This document shows, piece after piece, positions 1-9,256 of a DNA stretch of 64,000 nt (position 1 is its first letter; every line of letters starts with the position of its first letter). Source of the DNA: Collinsella sp. (GTDB lineage: Bacteria; Actinomycetota; Coriobacteriia; Coriobacteriales; Coriobacteriaceae); assembly GCA_031295385.1 (NCBI GenBank), contig JAUMOL010000011.1:7211-71210 (forward strand). The letters run 5' to 3'. The translations under genes were made by a program, and so were the position numbers. Under the pieces are notes generated by a model. That model worked only from the letters and a program-made list of their open reading frames with translations, made no database searches and was not told the origin of the DNA.

Positions 1-115
1 TGCTTCCTGCCGCCTCATGCAAAAATGTGTTGCTAATTTAGAAGCCTATTCAAGCGCGCCGAAGTCGTGGCGTGCTGGCGTAGCATGAACAAAAAATCAA
101 GCAATGGAGGGCAAC

Positions 116-1582
116 GTGGCAACATTGAAGACGCGGGAGCTTGAAGATTATTTTGAGCGCATTGTGCGCACGCGCGAAGGTGACCTACCTGGTCGTCGCA
201 AAGGCGACGAATACTTGTCTCAAACCCATGCACTCTACCATGGCGACCCTGCGCCCTGGGCTTTAACGCCAAAGATATTCGATAAGGATACGACGGCGCT
301 TCTTAAGGAGGCGGCCGAGCGCATGTACGGCATTATGGACAAGGTGACGCGGGCGTTTTGTTCCGATGCCTCCGTGCGTGCGTGGTTTCGCATGGATCCG
401 GCTTTTGCTGACCTGTGCGCTATGGATGACGGCTATGATTGCCAGATTCCCCTTGCGCGTGTTGATATCTTTCTTGACGAGGACGCCGGTTCGTATACGT
501 TTTGCGAGCTCAATACCGACGGCAGTGCTGGAATGGTAGTGACCGATGCGGTCTGTCAGACAGTGCGAATGACGCCTTCCTTTGAGGAGTTTGCATCCAA
601 CCACCCCGGCTTTCGGCAGTACGATCTGTGCGGCAGCTGGATAGATGCACTGTTTGAGACCTATGCAGAGTGGGAGCTGGCCCATCCTCGTCGCACCGAG
701 GATGGTGCACGATCGGACGACGGGGTCTGCGTTGACGAGGGTCTCTATGCACCGCAATCAAAGATATATCCCGCTTCGGTGGCAATCGTCGACTATTCGG
801 AAAGCATCGACTTGGAAGATGCAGCTCATTTTGTCGACCTTATGAGGCAGCGGGGTGTAGTCGCGCGCTTTGCGGATGTGCGCGACCTGCGGATTGGCAA
901 AGGCGAGGGCGGTGCTAGGCGCCTGTGCGATGCCGCTGGTCCCATTGATTGCGTTTGGCGGCGCGCGGTGACCGGCGAGCTGTGGGATAAGCCGTGCGAC
1001 GGACGCTCGGCCTTAATCGAGGCTGCCCAAGAAGGGCTTGCATGTATCGTCGGTGGTTTTAGAACGTGGCCGTGTGCGACTAAGACCGTATTTGCGTTTT
1101 TGTGGTCTCGAGCCGGGCAGTCCTTGTTGAGCCCGGAGGAGCAATCGTTTGTCCGGGAGCATGTGCCCTATACCGAGATTATGGACGAAAGCACCCAGTT
1201 GTCGAGATTTGCCGAAAAGGATCGATGGATCGTCAAGCCGTGCGGCGGCTACAACGCGGTTGGCGTTGTCGCCGGTTTGGATGTCACGGAACGGGAATGG
1301 TCCCAGGTGCTGGTTCGCGCTGCGGCAGCTGGGGCGATTGTGCAGGAGTATGCTCAGCAGTATCAGACTCCCTGCTTGCGCGGAACGCTTGTCGATGGGC
1401 CGCATCGAGGAGAGGCGCCCAAAGGACTTGTGGATGATCGTGGTTTTGCGCCCGCTTCTAATATGGAAGGCCTGTACCTGTATCGCGGCCGTTTTGCGGG
1501 CGTGTACACACGCGTCGGTTTTGCCAACACCATAGGGGAGTGGACGAGCCGCCTGAACGTTGCGAGCTTTTTTGAGGAATAG
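116..1582 (+). CDS. Circularly permuted ATP-grasp / glutathionylspermidine synthase-like protein
   Basis: Predicted cytoplasmic ATP-dependent ligase of 488 residues. The N-terminal half contains CELNTDGSAG (about residues 127-136), a pattern seen in pre-ATP-grasp domains of the glutathionylspermidine synthase and circularly permuted ATP-grasp families. The C-terminal half has WIVKPCGGYNAVGV (about residue 370 on), which fits the ATP-binding lysine and glycine loop. The start is taken as GTG at 116, because GGAGG lies at 106-110 with a 5-nt gap; an in-frame ATG at 104 overlaps that ribosome binding site. The substrate is unknown: members join an amine or amino acid to a peptide carboxylate. 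No partner gene is adjacent, since mfd follows after a terminator-like hairpin. Confidence 0.7.
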   Translation: MATLKTRELEDYFERIVRTREGDLPGRRKGDEYLSQTHALYHGDPAPWALTPKIFDKDTTALLKEAAERMYGIMDKVTRAFCSDASVRAWFRMDPAFADLCAMDDGYDCQIPLARVDIFLDEDAGSYTFCELNTDGSAGMVVTDAVCQTVRMTPSFEEFASNHPGFRQYDLCGSWIDALFETYAEWELAHPRRTEDGARSDDGVCVDEGLYAPQSKIYPASVAIVDYSESIDLEDAAHFVDLMRQRGVVARFADVRDLRIGKGEGGARRLCDAAGPIDCVWRRAVTGELWDKPCDGRSALIEAAQEGLACIVGGFRTWPCATKTVFAFLWSRAGQSLLSPEEQSFVREHVPYTEIMDESTQLSRFAEKDRWIVKPCGGYNAVGVVAGLDVTEREWSQVLVRAAAAGAIVQEYAQQYQTPCLRGTLVDGPHRGEAPKGLVDDRGFAPASNMEGLYLYRGRFAGVYTRVGFANTIGEWTSRLNVASFFEE

Positions 1583-1721
1583 CCGTTTCTTGGGGCACCT
1601 TCCGTGGTTGCGGCGTTCGACGTGACGGGGAGATTTTGGCGAAGCCGGTGAGTCCAGTACTATCTGGCGTTTTTGTTGCGGGGCTGGGCGTACGTCTGAG
1701 CTGGAGTCCCCTCCATGCGCT

Positions 1722-1779
1722 ACCATGACAGGCAACGAATTTGACGAACGACCCGCCGAGCTTGCCTCGGCGGGCTTTT
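1722..1779 (+). promoter_or_regulatory. Candidate mfd promoter followed by a leader hairpin
   Basis: A TACCAT -10-like hexamer lies near 1722, in the same form seen before other genes of this window (26182, 60822). About 25 nt further on is a perfect 9-bp stem, CCCGCCGAG (1752-1760) with CTCGGCGGG (1766-1774), followed by CTTTT. That is the layout of a Rho-independent terminator only 25 nt before the mfd ribosome binding site. It may end transcription from upstream or attenuate mfd. Confidence 0.5.
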
Positions 1780-1804
1780 GTCGTTGCAATGCCGGAGGAA
1801 CAGC

Positions 1805-4800
1805 ATGCTCATTCACCGTATAGCCGCGCAGCTCTACACTGCCGAGGCGCTGCAGACCGTCGAGGCCGGGCTCGATTCTGGCGAGGACGTGACGCTGGCC
1901 GTGTCTCAGTCGGGCCGAACGCTTATGGCGGCCGCCCAGTTTGCGCGTCGTCCGCGCCCCACGGTCTACGTCGTGAGTGGCGAGGATGCGGCCGATCGCG
2001 CCGCCCGCAGTTTGGCCGCCTATGTGGGCCTGGCGCACGTCTGCCGCTTTCCCGAGCGCAAGGACTACCCTTGGCGCGAGCAGGCGCCCGACGACGCCGT
2101 GGTGGCCCAGCGCTGCGAGGCACTGGGGCGCATCGTGCGCGGGGACAACTGCATCATGGTCGCCTCGGCCCGCGCGCTGCTGCGCTGCGTGCCGCCAGTC
2201 GAGAGCCGCTACTGGGAGTCGACGACCTTTGCGGTGGGCGAGGAGATTTCCTTTGACGAGGTGCCGCAGCGCCTGGTGGGCATGGGCTACACCAATGCCG
2301 GTGCCGCCGACGCGCCCGGCCTGTTCCGTGTGCACGGCGACACCGTCGAGGTGTTTCCCGCGCAGGAAAAGGCGCCCGTGCGCATTGAGTTCTTTGGCGA
2401 CGAGATCGACCGCATCCGCCGCATGGTGAGTTCAACGGGCCAGACCATCGGCAACGAGGACAGCATCGAGATCTCCCCCTGTCGCGAGCTCGCACTCACC
2501 GACGACGCCGTCCACAACATGCACGTGGCGCTCTACCGCGCCAGCCAGGACGACAGCAAGTTGGCGGCGCTGCTCGAGATGGTGGATGCGCGCATCGTCA
2601 CGCCCGAGCTCGACCGCTTCTTGCCGGTGATGTACGGCCAGACCGTGAGTCCGCTGTCGCATGTGAGCGGCAAGGCGCTCGTGGTGCTGTCCGAGCCGCG
2701 CTCGCTGTTCGACGATTGCCTGCGCGCCTACGAGGATATCGAGGCGCGTGCCGGCGAGGCGGGGGTCGATCGCCTAGATGGCTTGTACGTGCGTGCCCAG
2801 CAGCTCGACTTTGGTGCTCAGCAGCGCCTGAACTATGTGAGCCTCATCCGTGCCGGCGGTGCGGTTACGGCGGAGCTCAAGATTGAGCAGCCGGCCATCG
2901 CAGGCTCGGACAACCGTTTTATGACGCGTGTTCAGGAGGTCGTGGGCAAGCGCTACGCCTGCGTTTTTGCCATTCCCGACCGCGGCGCGCGCGAGTCGAT
3001 GGAGCTCACCTTTGGCGATGAGGGCATTACCTTTGAGGAATCGCTGACCGCGGCGCCCGAAAATGCCGGCGCTATCGGCGACCGCGTGCGCGTGGCAGCA
3101 GCGGATTCCGCCGACCGTGCCGCACGCCAGGAGGCCCATGCTTCCATTCGCGAGCGTAAGGCCGATGCGCTCAACGCCCGCTCGCTCGAGGCGGGCGCCG
3201 CGCAGGCTGCCGCCGGCGCCGCCGTGCCCACCATCTCGCGCGGGCGCGTGACCTTTGTGGACGCTGCCCTGCCGCAGGGCGTGGTGGTGCCCGACGCCAA
3301 TTTGGCCGTGTTCTCGATCGCCGACCTCAACGCCCGCATGGATGCCAACCGCGCGCGCAGTCGCCGCAAGGTTGACATTACGCAGATCACCTTCCCGTTT
3401 AAACCGGGCGACTACGTGGTGCACGCCACTCACGGCATCGCGCTCTTTAGCGAGATCGCGCGCCAGGAAGTGGGCGGCAAGGAGCGCGACTACTTTTTGC
3501 TGGAATATGCCGATGGCGACAAGCTCTACGTGCCGCTGGAGCAGGTTGACCGCATTACGCGCTACGTTGGTCCCGACGGCGATAAACCGCGCTTGACCAG
3601 GCTCAACACCGCCGACTGGACGCGGGCTACCAACAAAGCGCGCAAGAATGCCAAAAAGCTGGCGTTTGACCTGGTCGACCTGTATACGCGCCGCTCATCG
3701 ATTGCGGGCATCGCCTGCCCGCCCGACACGCCCGAGCAGATCGAGATGGAGGAGAGCTTCCCCTACGACGAAACGCGCGACCAGCTGGAGGCTATCGCCG
3801 ACATCAAGGCCGACATGGAGGCGCCCAAGCCCATGGACCGCCTGCTGTGCGGAGACGTGGGCTTTGGCAAGACCGAGGTCGCCCTGCGCGCGGCGTTTAA
3901 GTGCGTGGACTCCGGCCGCCAGGTCATGGTGCTCTGCCCCACGACCATTCTTGCCCAGCAGCACTACGAGACATTCTTTGAGCGCTTTGCCCCGTTTGGC
4001 CTGGAGGTCGAGGTGCTCAGCCGCTTTCGCACGCCGGCGCAGCAAAAGCGCGCACTCAAGGCGTTTGCCGAGGGCACGATTGACGTGCTGATCGGCACGC
4101 ACCGCTTGCTTTCGGCCGACGTGAACCCCAAGAACCTGGGCCTGGTGATCATCGACGAGGAGCAGCGCTTTGGTGTGCAGCACAAGGAGCAGCTCAAGAA
4201 CCTGCGCGAGCAGATTGACGTGCTCACGCTCTCGGCAACGCCGATTCCGCGAACCATGCAGATGGCCACGAGCGGCGTGCGCGACATGAGCCTGATCACC
4301 ACGCCGCCGACCGGGCGCCGTCCCGTGATCGTGCACGTGGGGGAGTACGACCCCGACGTGGTGAGTGCGGCGATTCGTCTGGAAGTGGGCCGCGGCGGTC
4401 AGGTGTATTACGTGTCCAACCGCGTCAAGACCATCGACGATGCCGTGGCGCGCGTGCACGAGGCCGCGCCCGAGGCACGCGTGGGTGTGGCACACGGCAA
4501 GATGAGCCCGCGCGAGGTCGAGGAGGTGATGATCGAGTTCGCGACCAAGAAGATCGACGTGCTTATCGCCACGACCATCGTGGAGAGCGGCATCGACAAC
4601 GCAACGGCCAACACGCTCATCATTGAGGACTCGCAGCGTCTGGGTCTGGCACAGCTCTACCAGCTTAAGGGCCGCGTGGGCCGCTCGGCCACGCAGGCAT
4701 ACGCGTACTTTATGTTCCCCGGCGAGCTGCCGCTCACCGAGGAGGCCACGGCACGCCTGACCGCGCTTTCCGAGTTCCAGGACCTGGGCAGCGGCATGCG

Positions 4801-5437
4801 CATCGCCATGCGCGACCTGGAGATCCGCGGCGCCGGTTCGCTTATGGGCGCCGAGCAGCACGGTAACCTGTCGAGCGTGGGCTTTGACCTGTTTACGCAG
4901 ATGCTGGGACAGGCCGTGGCCGAGGCGCGCGGCGATGACGATGCCGGCGTGGAGGCGGCGAGCGTGGGCATCAACCTGCCGGCCGACTACTTCTTGTCCG
5001 AGGAGTACATGCCGGCGGTGGACCAGCGCGTGCTCGTGTACCGCAAGCTCGCGGCGGCCGAGGACCTGGAGAGTATCGACGAGGTGCAGGAGGAGACCGA
5101 GGCCGCGCACGGTGAGCTGCCGTTGGCGGGGCTTAACTTGTTCAACCGCGCTCGCATCCGCATTCGCGGCGAGCGCTTGGGGCTCGAGAGCGTCACGCTC
5201 AGCGGTGGACGCATTACCTTCCTGGGGGTTGACGTTCCCAAGAAGGTGGCCTTTGAGCTTAAGACCCGCTATGGCGCGGTGAACTTTCCCAAGAGCCGCA
5301 AACTGTCGGTGCCCTACAAGGCGGGTGCCGGCGCGGGCAGCGGCCTGGGTCGCGGTCTCGACGCCAGCGACGGCACCGGCCCCGTGGCCGCGGCACTCAT
5401 GCTGCTGCAGCAATTAGGCACGAGCGACGATGACTAA
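1805..5437 (+). CDS. mfd: Transcription-repair coupling factor Mfd
   Basis: Mfd releases RNA polymerase stalled at DNA damage and recruits UvrA. The 1210-residue protein has the expected order: UvrB-like N-terminal modules, an RNA-polymerase-interacting domain around GDYVVHATHGIALF (about residue 536), then a RecG-like translocase with Walker A CGDVGFGKTE (about 681), the DEEQ box in IIDEEQRFG (about 785) and the conserved GRVGRS segment (about 958), and a C-terminal TRCF domain. ATG 1805 is chosen because GGAGG at 1794-1798 sits 6 nt upstream; the ATG at 1778 lies inside the leader hairpin. Length matches the family (about 1150-1200). A GC-rich hairpin follows the stop. Confidence 0.97.
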   Translation: MLIHRIAAQLYTAEALQTVEAGLDSGEDVTLAVSQSGRTLMAAAQFARRPRPTVYVVSGEDAADRAARSLAAYVGLAHVCRFPERKDYPWREQAPDDAVVAQRCEALGRIVRGDNCIMVASARALLRCVPPVESRYWESTTFAVGEEISFDEVPQRLVGMGYTNAGAADAPGLFRVHGDTVEVFPAQEKAPVRIEFFGDEIDRIRRMVSSTGQTIGNEDSIEISPCRELALTDDAVHNMHVALYRASQDDSKLAALLEMVDARIVTPELDRFLPVMYGQTVSPLSHVSGKALVVLSEPRSLFDDCLRAYEDIEARAGEAGVDRLDGLYVRAQQLDFGAQQRLNYVSLIRAGGAVTAELKIEQPAIAGSDNRFMTRVQEVVGKRYACVFAIPDRGARESMELTFGDEGITFEESLTAAPENAGAIGDRVRVAAADSADRAARQEAHASIRERKADALNARSLEAGAAQAAAGAAVPTISRGRVTFVDAALPQGVVVPDANLAVFSIADLNARMDANRARSRRKVDITQITFPFKPGDYVVHATHGIALFSEIARQEVGGKERDYFLLEYADGDKLYVPLEQVDRITRYVGPDGDKPRLTRLNTADWTRATNKARKNAKKLAFDLVDLYTRRSSIAGIACPPDTPEQIEMEESFPYDETRDQLEAIADIKADMEAPKPMDRLLCGDVGFGKTEVALRAAFKCVDSGRQVMVLCPTTILAQQHYETFFERFAPFGLEVEVLSRFRTPAQQKRALKAFAEGTIDVLIGTHRLLSADVNPKNLGLVIIDEEQRFGVQHKEQLKNLREQIDVLTLSATPIPRTMQMATSGVRDMSLITTPPTGRRPVIVHVGEYDPDVVSAAIRLEVGRGGQVYYVSNRVKTIDDAVARVHEAAPEARVGVAHGKMSPREVEEVMIEFATKKIDVLIATTIVESGIDNATANTLIIEDSQRLGLAQLYQLKGRVGRSATQAYAYFMFPGELPLTEEATARLTALSEFQDLGSGMRIAMRDLEIRGAGSLMGAEQHGNLSSVGFDLFTQMLGQAVAEARGDDDAGVEAASVGINLPADYFLSEEYMPAVDQRVLVYRKLAAAEDLESIDEVQEETEAAHGELPLAGLNLFNRARIRIRGERLGLESVTLSGGRITFLGVDVPKKVAFELKTRYGAVNFPKSRKLSVPYKAGAGAGSGLGRGLDASDGTGPVAAALMLLQQLGTSDDD

Positions 5438-5448
5438 CAAGTAGGGGC

Positions 5449-5488
5449 GTGGCGGGGCATAGCTACCAGTTGTTCTTTGCCCCGCCAC
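5449..5488 (+). terminator. Hairpin after mfd
   Basis: An 11-bp perfect stem, GTGGCGGGGCA (5449-5459) with TGCCCCGCCAC (5478-5488), lies 12 nt after the mfd stop. No T-run follows, so termination is plausible but weakly supported. Confidence 0.4.
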
Positions 5489-5524
5489 CTCGCAGGTTGA
5501 TTCCAGCCCCATCGAAAGGAAAGC

Positions 5525-6388
5525 ATGTTCGGATACATCTATAAGAAAGATGTCGCCATTATCGCGGCCGTCCTGTGCCTTTGTCTGCTCACGGGCTCGT
5601 TTTTCGATTATCAGATCTCGAGCGCGCTGTTCAACATCGGCAGCATGTACGGTCGCTTTGTCGAGGCGGCCGGCGAGCTGCCGTTCGAGCTGACGGCGAG
5701 CATCGCGGGCGTTATGCTCGTGCGCTCGGCACGCCCCGATTCCAAGGCGAGCAAGTGGCTCGCTGCGCTGGGCGTTTTGATCAACGTGGGTCTGGTCGGC
5801 TACGAGATTATCGGATCGCTGCGCGTCGGCGGCAAGCTTATTGCGTTTCAGCTGGTTCTGACGTTTGCGTTGGTCATCGCAGCCAACTTCATCGCCTACC
5901 GCCTCACGCGCACGACCGAGCCCGACGAGCTTACGCGCTGGGCGTTGATGGTGCTGGCCGTGTGGGTCGCTCAGGCCATCATCCTCAACGTCATTGTTAA
6001 GCCGTTATGGTCGCGCCCGCGCATGCGCGTGATCGAGGTCACGCCGGGGCTCAATTTTCAGCCGTGGTGGGTGATCGGCAACCCCGACAAGTGGGCCTAT
6101 ATCGCCGCCGGCGTGATCAAGGACGGGTTCAAGTCGTTTGCGAGCGGACACACGGCGCATGCGGCGATCGGCCTTATGCTCGCCGGGCTTCCCGCGGCAG
6201 CTTTTAAGGAAAAACCTTCGCGTCGCCGCGTGACCTTTTGGGCGGCAGCTGTGGTCGCGGCGCTCGTCGCCTTTGGGCGCATCGTGATCGGAGCGCACTT
6301 TTTGAGTGACGTGAGCTGCGGTTTTGCCCTGGTACTGGCACTTGAGTGCCTTACCGCGCGCATTGCCTATCCCAACGGCGTACAATAG
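5525..6388 (+). CDS. Membrane PAP2-family phosphatase
   Basis: Integral membrane protein of 287 residues with about six hydrophobic segments. The three phosphatase motifs of the PAP2 superfamily are visible: KPLWSRPRMR (about residues 159-168), ASGHTAH (about 206-212) and GRIVIGAHFLSD (about 251-262), carrying the conserved Lys-Arg-Pro, Ser-Gly-His and Arg-His-Asp residues. Such enzymes remove phosphate from lipid phosphates such as undecaprenyl pyrophosphate or phosphatidate at the outer membrane face; which lipid is used here cannot be told. The ribosome binding site GAAAGGAAAGC precedes the ATG. It stands alone after mfd and ends just where a promoter for the next gene begins. Confidence 0.85.
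   Translation: MFGYIYKKDVAIIAAVLCLCLLTGSFFDYQISSALFNIGSMYGRFVEAAGELPFELTASIAGVMLVRSARPDSKASKWLAALGVLINVGLVGYEIIGSLRVGGKLIAFQLVLTFALVIAANFIAYRLTRTTEPDELTRWALMVLAVWVAQAIILNVIVKPLWSRPRMRVIEVTPGLNFQPWWVIGNPDKWAYIAAGVIKDGFKSFASGHTAHAAIGLMLAGLPAAAFKEKPSRRRVTFWAAAVVAALVAFGRIVIGAHFLSDVSCGFALVLALECLTARIAYPNGVQ
6381..6386 (+). promoter_or_regulatory. -10 element for the aldolase gene
   Basis: TACAAT lies inside the last codons of the PAP2 gene, 48 nt before the next start codon. Similar TAC(A/C)AT hexamers precede several genes in the window. No clear -35 is visible. Confidence 0.4.
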
Positions 6389-6433
6389 CTCCGTTTGAGT
6401 CATCTGGCCGATACCCGGTAAGAGAGGATTGCC

Positions 6434-7459
6434 ATGCTCGCGTTTAACAACGACTATTCCCACGGCGCACATCCGGCGGTGCTGCAGGCGCTCGTCGACA
6501 CCAATATGGAGCCGCAGCCCGGCTACGGTACCGATGCGCACACCGAGCGTGCCAAGCGGCTTATCCGCGAGGCCTGTCAGGCTCCCGATGCCGACGTGTT
6601 TTTTCTGGTGGGCGGCACGCAGGCCAACGCGACGGTGATCGACATGCTGCTCGCGCCGTACGAGGGTGTCGTTGCTGCCGAGACTGGCCACGTCGCCTGC
6701 CATGAGGCGGGCGCCATCGAGTTTGGCGGCCACAAGGTGCTCACCATTCCCGGCTACGAGGGCAAGATGCACGCCGAGGACCTCGAGAGCTATATCCAGG
6801 TGTTCTACGAAAACGAGAGCTACGAGCACACGGTGTTCCCGGGCGCCGTGTACGTGAGCCTATCGACCGAGTACGGCACGCTGTACTCCAAGGCCGAGCT
6901 CGCGGCGATTCACGCAGTGTGCCAGAAGCGCGAGATTCCGCTGTTTGTGGATGGCGCCCGCCTGGCCTATGCGCTGGCGGCCGATGAGTGCGACATTACC
7001 CTGTCCGAGCTGGCGCAGCTATGCGACGTGTTCTACATCGGCGGCACCAAGTGCGGCGCTCTGTGCGGCGAGGCCGTGGTGTTTTGCGGCATGCACGCTC
7101 CGGCGCATCCCATTCCGCGCATTAAGCAGCACGGCGCGCTGTTGGCCAAGGGCCGCCTGACGGGCGTGCAGTTTGAGGCTCTTTTTACCGACGGCCTGTA
7201 TTTTGAGATTGGTCGCCAGGCGATCGAAACTGCGCAGGCGCTTCGTCGCGTGCTGCACGAGCGCGGCTACCAGTTCTTCTTGGAGACGCCCACAAACCAG
7301 CAGTTTGTGATTCTGCCCAACGAGGACATGGCCCGCATTCGCGAGCATGCCTCGATCGAGTACTGGGAAAAGTACGACGAGACCCACACCGTGGTGCGCT
7401 TTTGCACCAGCTGGGCCACGACGCAGGAGGACATCGACGCGTTAGCGGCGGTTCTGTAG
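6434..7459 (+). CDS. Threonine aldolase / beta-eliminating lyase family PLP enzyme
   Basis: A 341-residue fold-type I PLP enzyme of the low-specificity threonine aldolase family, which cleaves L-threonine or related beta-hydroxy amino acids to glycine and an aldehyde. The N-terminal FNNDYSHGAHP fits the family pattern (usually NDN...GAHP). VGGTQANA (about residues 58-65) lies in the cofactor phosphate site, DGARLAYAL (about 174-182) carries the Asp that pairs with the PLP ring, and FYIGGTKCGALCGE (about 199-212) carries the Schiff-base lysine. The TAA-AGAGAGG region gives a ribosome binding site. It is followed by a strong terminator and appears to be a single-gene transcript. The substrate could be another beta-hydroxy amino acid. 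Confidence 0.87.
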   Translation: MLAFNNDYSHGAHPAVLQALVDTNMEPQPGYGTDAHTERAKRLIREACQAPDADVFFLVGGTQANATVIDMLLAPYEGVVAAETGHVACHEAGAIEFGGHKVLTIPGYEGKMHAEDLESYIQVFYENESYEHTVFPGAVYVSLSTEYGTLYSKAELAAIHAVCQKREIPLFVDGARLAYALAADECDITLSELAQLCDVFYIGGTKCGALCGEAVVFCGMHAPAHPIPRIKQHGALLAKGRLTGVQFEALFTDGLYFEIGRQAIETAQALRRVLHERGYQFFLETPTNQQFVILPNEDMARIREHASIEYWEKYDETHTVVRFCTSWATTQEDIDALAAVL

Positions 7460-7477
7460 CCTGATGTAATGACGAGG

Positions 7478-7520
7478 GGCCGCCTTGCGCTGGGTTTGGC
7501 GCAAGGCGGCCTTTGTTTTT
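7478..7520 (+). terminator. Strong Rho-independent terminator after the aldolase gene
   Basis: A 13-bp perfect stem, GGCCGCCTTGCGC (7478-7490) with GCGCAAGGCGGCC (7499-7511), is followed by TTTGTTTTT. It lies 18 nt after the stop codon. Confidence 0.85.
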
Positions 7521-7536
7521 GAGGGAGAAGGGTTGT

Positions 7537-8127
7537 ATGACCGAGATGTCCGAGCCGACGATCCGCCTGGCGACGCCCGAAGACGCACCGGCGTTGCTTG
7601 CCATCTATGAGCCGTATGTGCGCGAGACGGCGATTACCTGCGAATACGAGGTGCCGAGCGTTGAGGAGTTTGCCGGGCGCATCGAGCGCACGCTCAAGCG
7701 CTATCCGTATCTGGTGATGGAGTTGGACGGGCGTCCGGTAGGCTATGCCTACGTGAGTCCGCTTAACAGCCGCGAGGCATACGACTGGTCGGTCGAGACG
7801 TCGATCTACCTGGCACGCGATGTGCGCCATGGCGGGCTGGGTCGCAAGCTGCACGACGCGGTCAAGCAATGCCTGGTCGCGATGGGCATCACCAACATGT
7901 GCGCCCTCATTGCCGTGCCGCACGACAAGGACGACGAGTACCTGACGCACAACAGTCAGGATTTCCATGCCCATATGGGGTATCGCCTGGTGGGTGCCTT
8001 TGACCGCTGCGCTCAAAAGTTCGGCCGCTGGTACGACATGTGCTGGATGGAGCTGGTCCTGGCCGAGCGCACACCCAACCAACCCAAACCAACCTGGTTC
8101 CCCGACCTTCCCAAACCTACCATTTAG
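7537..8127 (+). CDS. GNAT-family N-acetyltransferase (phosphinothricin acetyltransferase-like)
   Basis: A 196-residue acetyl-CoA-dependent acetyltransferase. The N-terminus TIRLATPEDAPALLAIYEPYVRETAITCE is the typical start of the phosphinothricin/methionine sulfoximine acetyltransferase group (Pat/MnaT-like), and RDVRHGGLGRKLHD (about residues 89-102) resembles the acetyl-CoA loop (Arg-x-x-Gly-x-Gly). Family members acetylate the amino group of amino-acid analogues; the natural substrate is unknown. ATG 7537 is preferred since GGGAGAAG (7523-7530) lies 6 nt upstream, whereas the ATG-less extension from 7513 overlaps the preceding terminator. The C-terminal tail, rich in Pro and Asn, runs into a dispersed palindromic repeat, so the last residues may be repeat-derived. 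Confidence 0.85.
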   Translation: MTEMSEPTIRLATPEDAPALLAIYEPYVRETAITCEYEVPSVEEFAGRIERTLKRYPYLVMELDGRPVGYAYVSPLNSREAYDWSVETSIYLARDVRHGGLGRKLHDAVKQCLVAMGITNMCALIAVPHDKDDEYLTHNSQDFHAHMGYRLVGAFDRCAQKFGRWYDMCWMELVLAERTPNQPKPTWFPDLPKPTI

Positions 8128-8380
8128 GGACAGGTTTATTTTGGCCGCTTTGTAGCGTCAATCCACCGCGAGAAGTACGGATTCACGCGTCTTTTGATGC
8201 GGATGGGCTTAATTTGGCTTCGATTTGGGTCCGTTCGGCTTCGATTCGAACTAAGTGAGTAGACTTTTTGGCGCAGGTCGAGCACAAGGCGTATCTGCCT
8301 TAGTAAAACCGCAGGTCACAGAGGTGACAGTTTTTGGTGTGCTCGACAGGTCACGAAAAGTCTACTCACTTAGATTTGCG
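8105..8380. repeat. Intergenic repeat A copy 1, with the edge of repeat E
   Basis: From 8142 to about 8380 this closely matches 16554-16790, at roughly 80 percent by eye. It has long inverted ends, TAAGTGAGTAGACTTTT (8252-8268) against AAAAGTCTACTCACTTA (8356-8372). It also repeats the last six codons of the HAD gene at 16549-16566. The stretch 8105-8140 resembles repeat E (seen at 29331). In the rest of the gap to 8523 only a short TAAAACCGCAGGT echo of the repeat (8472) is seen. Confidence 0.8.
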
Positions 8381-8523
8381 GTACTGGATATTCTGAGCAG
8401 GAACAGTTGAGCTTGGACGGCGCGTATTGCCAGGTGATGTTGGCATTTGTGCCATGCTGGCTTGAGATTTAATAAAACCGCAGGTAAAACGTTCATTAGG
8501 TACAGTTTGCCTCGTTTGGTGCG

Positions 8524-9246
8524 TTAGCCGATGGGTTCGGTGTATTTGGCGCGGTCGGTGCGTTGGATGCGCTTGGAGACATGGAGCGGGCGGCCGTCGG
8601 TGTCGTAGACGTAGTCGGTGATCAGGATCAGCGCCTGCCCGCGCTCAACGTTGAGCAAAAACGCCTCGTTTTGCGAGGCGTAGCACACCTCAAAGGTCTT
8701 ATGCCCCTGTGCCGGCGCGCGATGGAACTCCTGTCGCAGCGTGGCGTAGAGCGAACCGTTGATATCGCGATCGATGAGCGTCTCGAAGCTTGGCGGCAGG
8801 TAGGTGGTCTCCAGGCACAGCGGCGCGTCGTCCAGGTAGCGCAGGCGGACAAGTTTGACGAGCTTGCTGCCCACGGCGGCGTCAAAGAACTTAGCTATGC
8901 TGCCGGCCGCCTTGGCAAAGCCCGAGTCCACGGTGCGCGTGGTGGGCTTCATGCCCTGGCCTTCGACCTGCTTGGTATAGCTCGAAAACACCAGGTTGTT
9001 CTCGTGGAGCGCGGGCGTGTCGGCCACAAAGGCGCCACGCCCGCGCTCGGTGCGCACCAGGCCCTCATCAACGAGCACCTTAAGGGCGTGGCGCACGGTG
9101 CTGCGCGACAGCCCCGATTCGTCCATGAGCTCCATCTCGGACGGCAGCTTGTCTCCGCGTGCGTAGATGCCGGCGGCGATGCGGTCGCGAAGCGTACCCG
9201 CCAAGCGCTCGTATTGGGCCAGTTTCTTTTTAGACGAAGCGTTCAT
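8524..9246 (-). CDS. GntR-family transcriptional regulator with UTRA domain
   Basis: A 240-residue DNA-binding repressor. An N-terminal winged helix (about residues 10-80, with DKLPSEMELMDESGLSRSTV and a wing ending ERGRGAFV) is followed by a UTRA effector-binding domain (about 95-235). HutC/FrlR-type proteins of this build sense phosphorylated sugars or sugar-amines. It is transcribed away from the SIS deglycase gene at 9452; the 205-bp gap carries two near-identical 18-bp repeats that are good operator candidates. This makes local control of the deglycase and of itself likely. The effector is unknown, though a sugar-amine 6-phosphate is the natural guess from context. Confidence 0.9.
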   Translation of the reverse strand: MNASSKKKLAQYERLAGTLRDRIAAGIYARGDKLPSEMELMDESGLSRSTVRHALKVLVDEGLVRTERGRGAFVADTPALHENNLVFSSYTKQVEGQGMKPTTRTVDSGFAKAAGSIAKFFDAAVGSKLVKLVRLRYLDDAPLCLETTYLPPSFETLIDRDINGSLYATLRQEFHRAPAQGHKTFEVCYASQNEAFLLNVERGQALILITDYVYDTDGRPLHVSKRIQRTDRAKYTEPIG

Positions 9247-9256
9247 GCGATCAACC

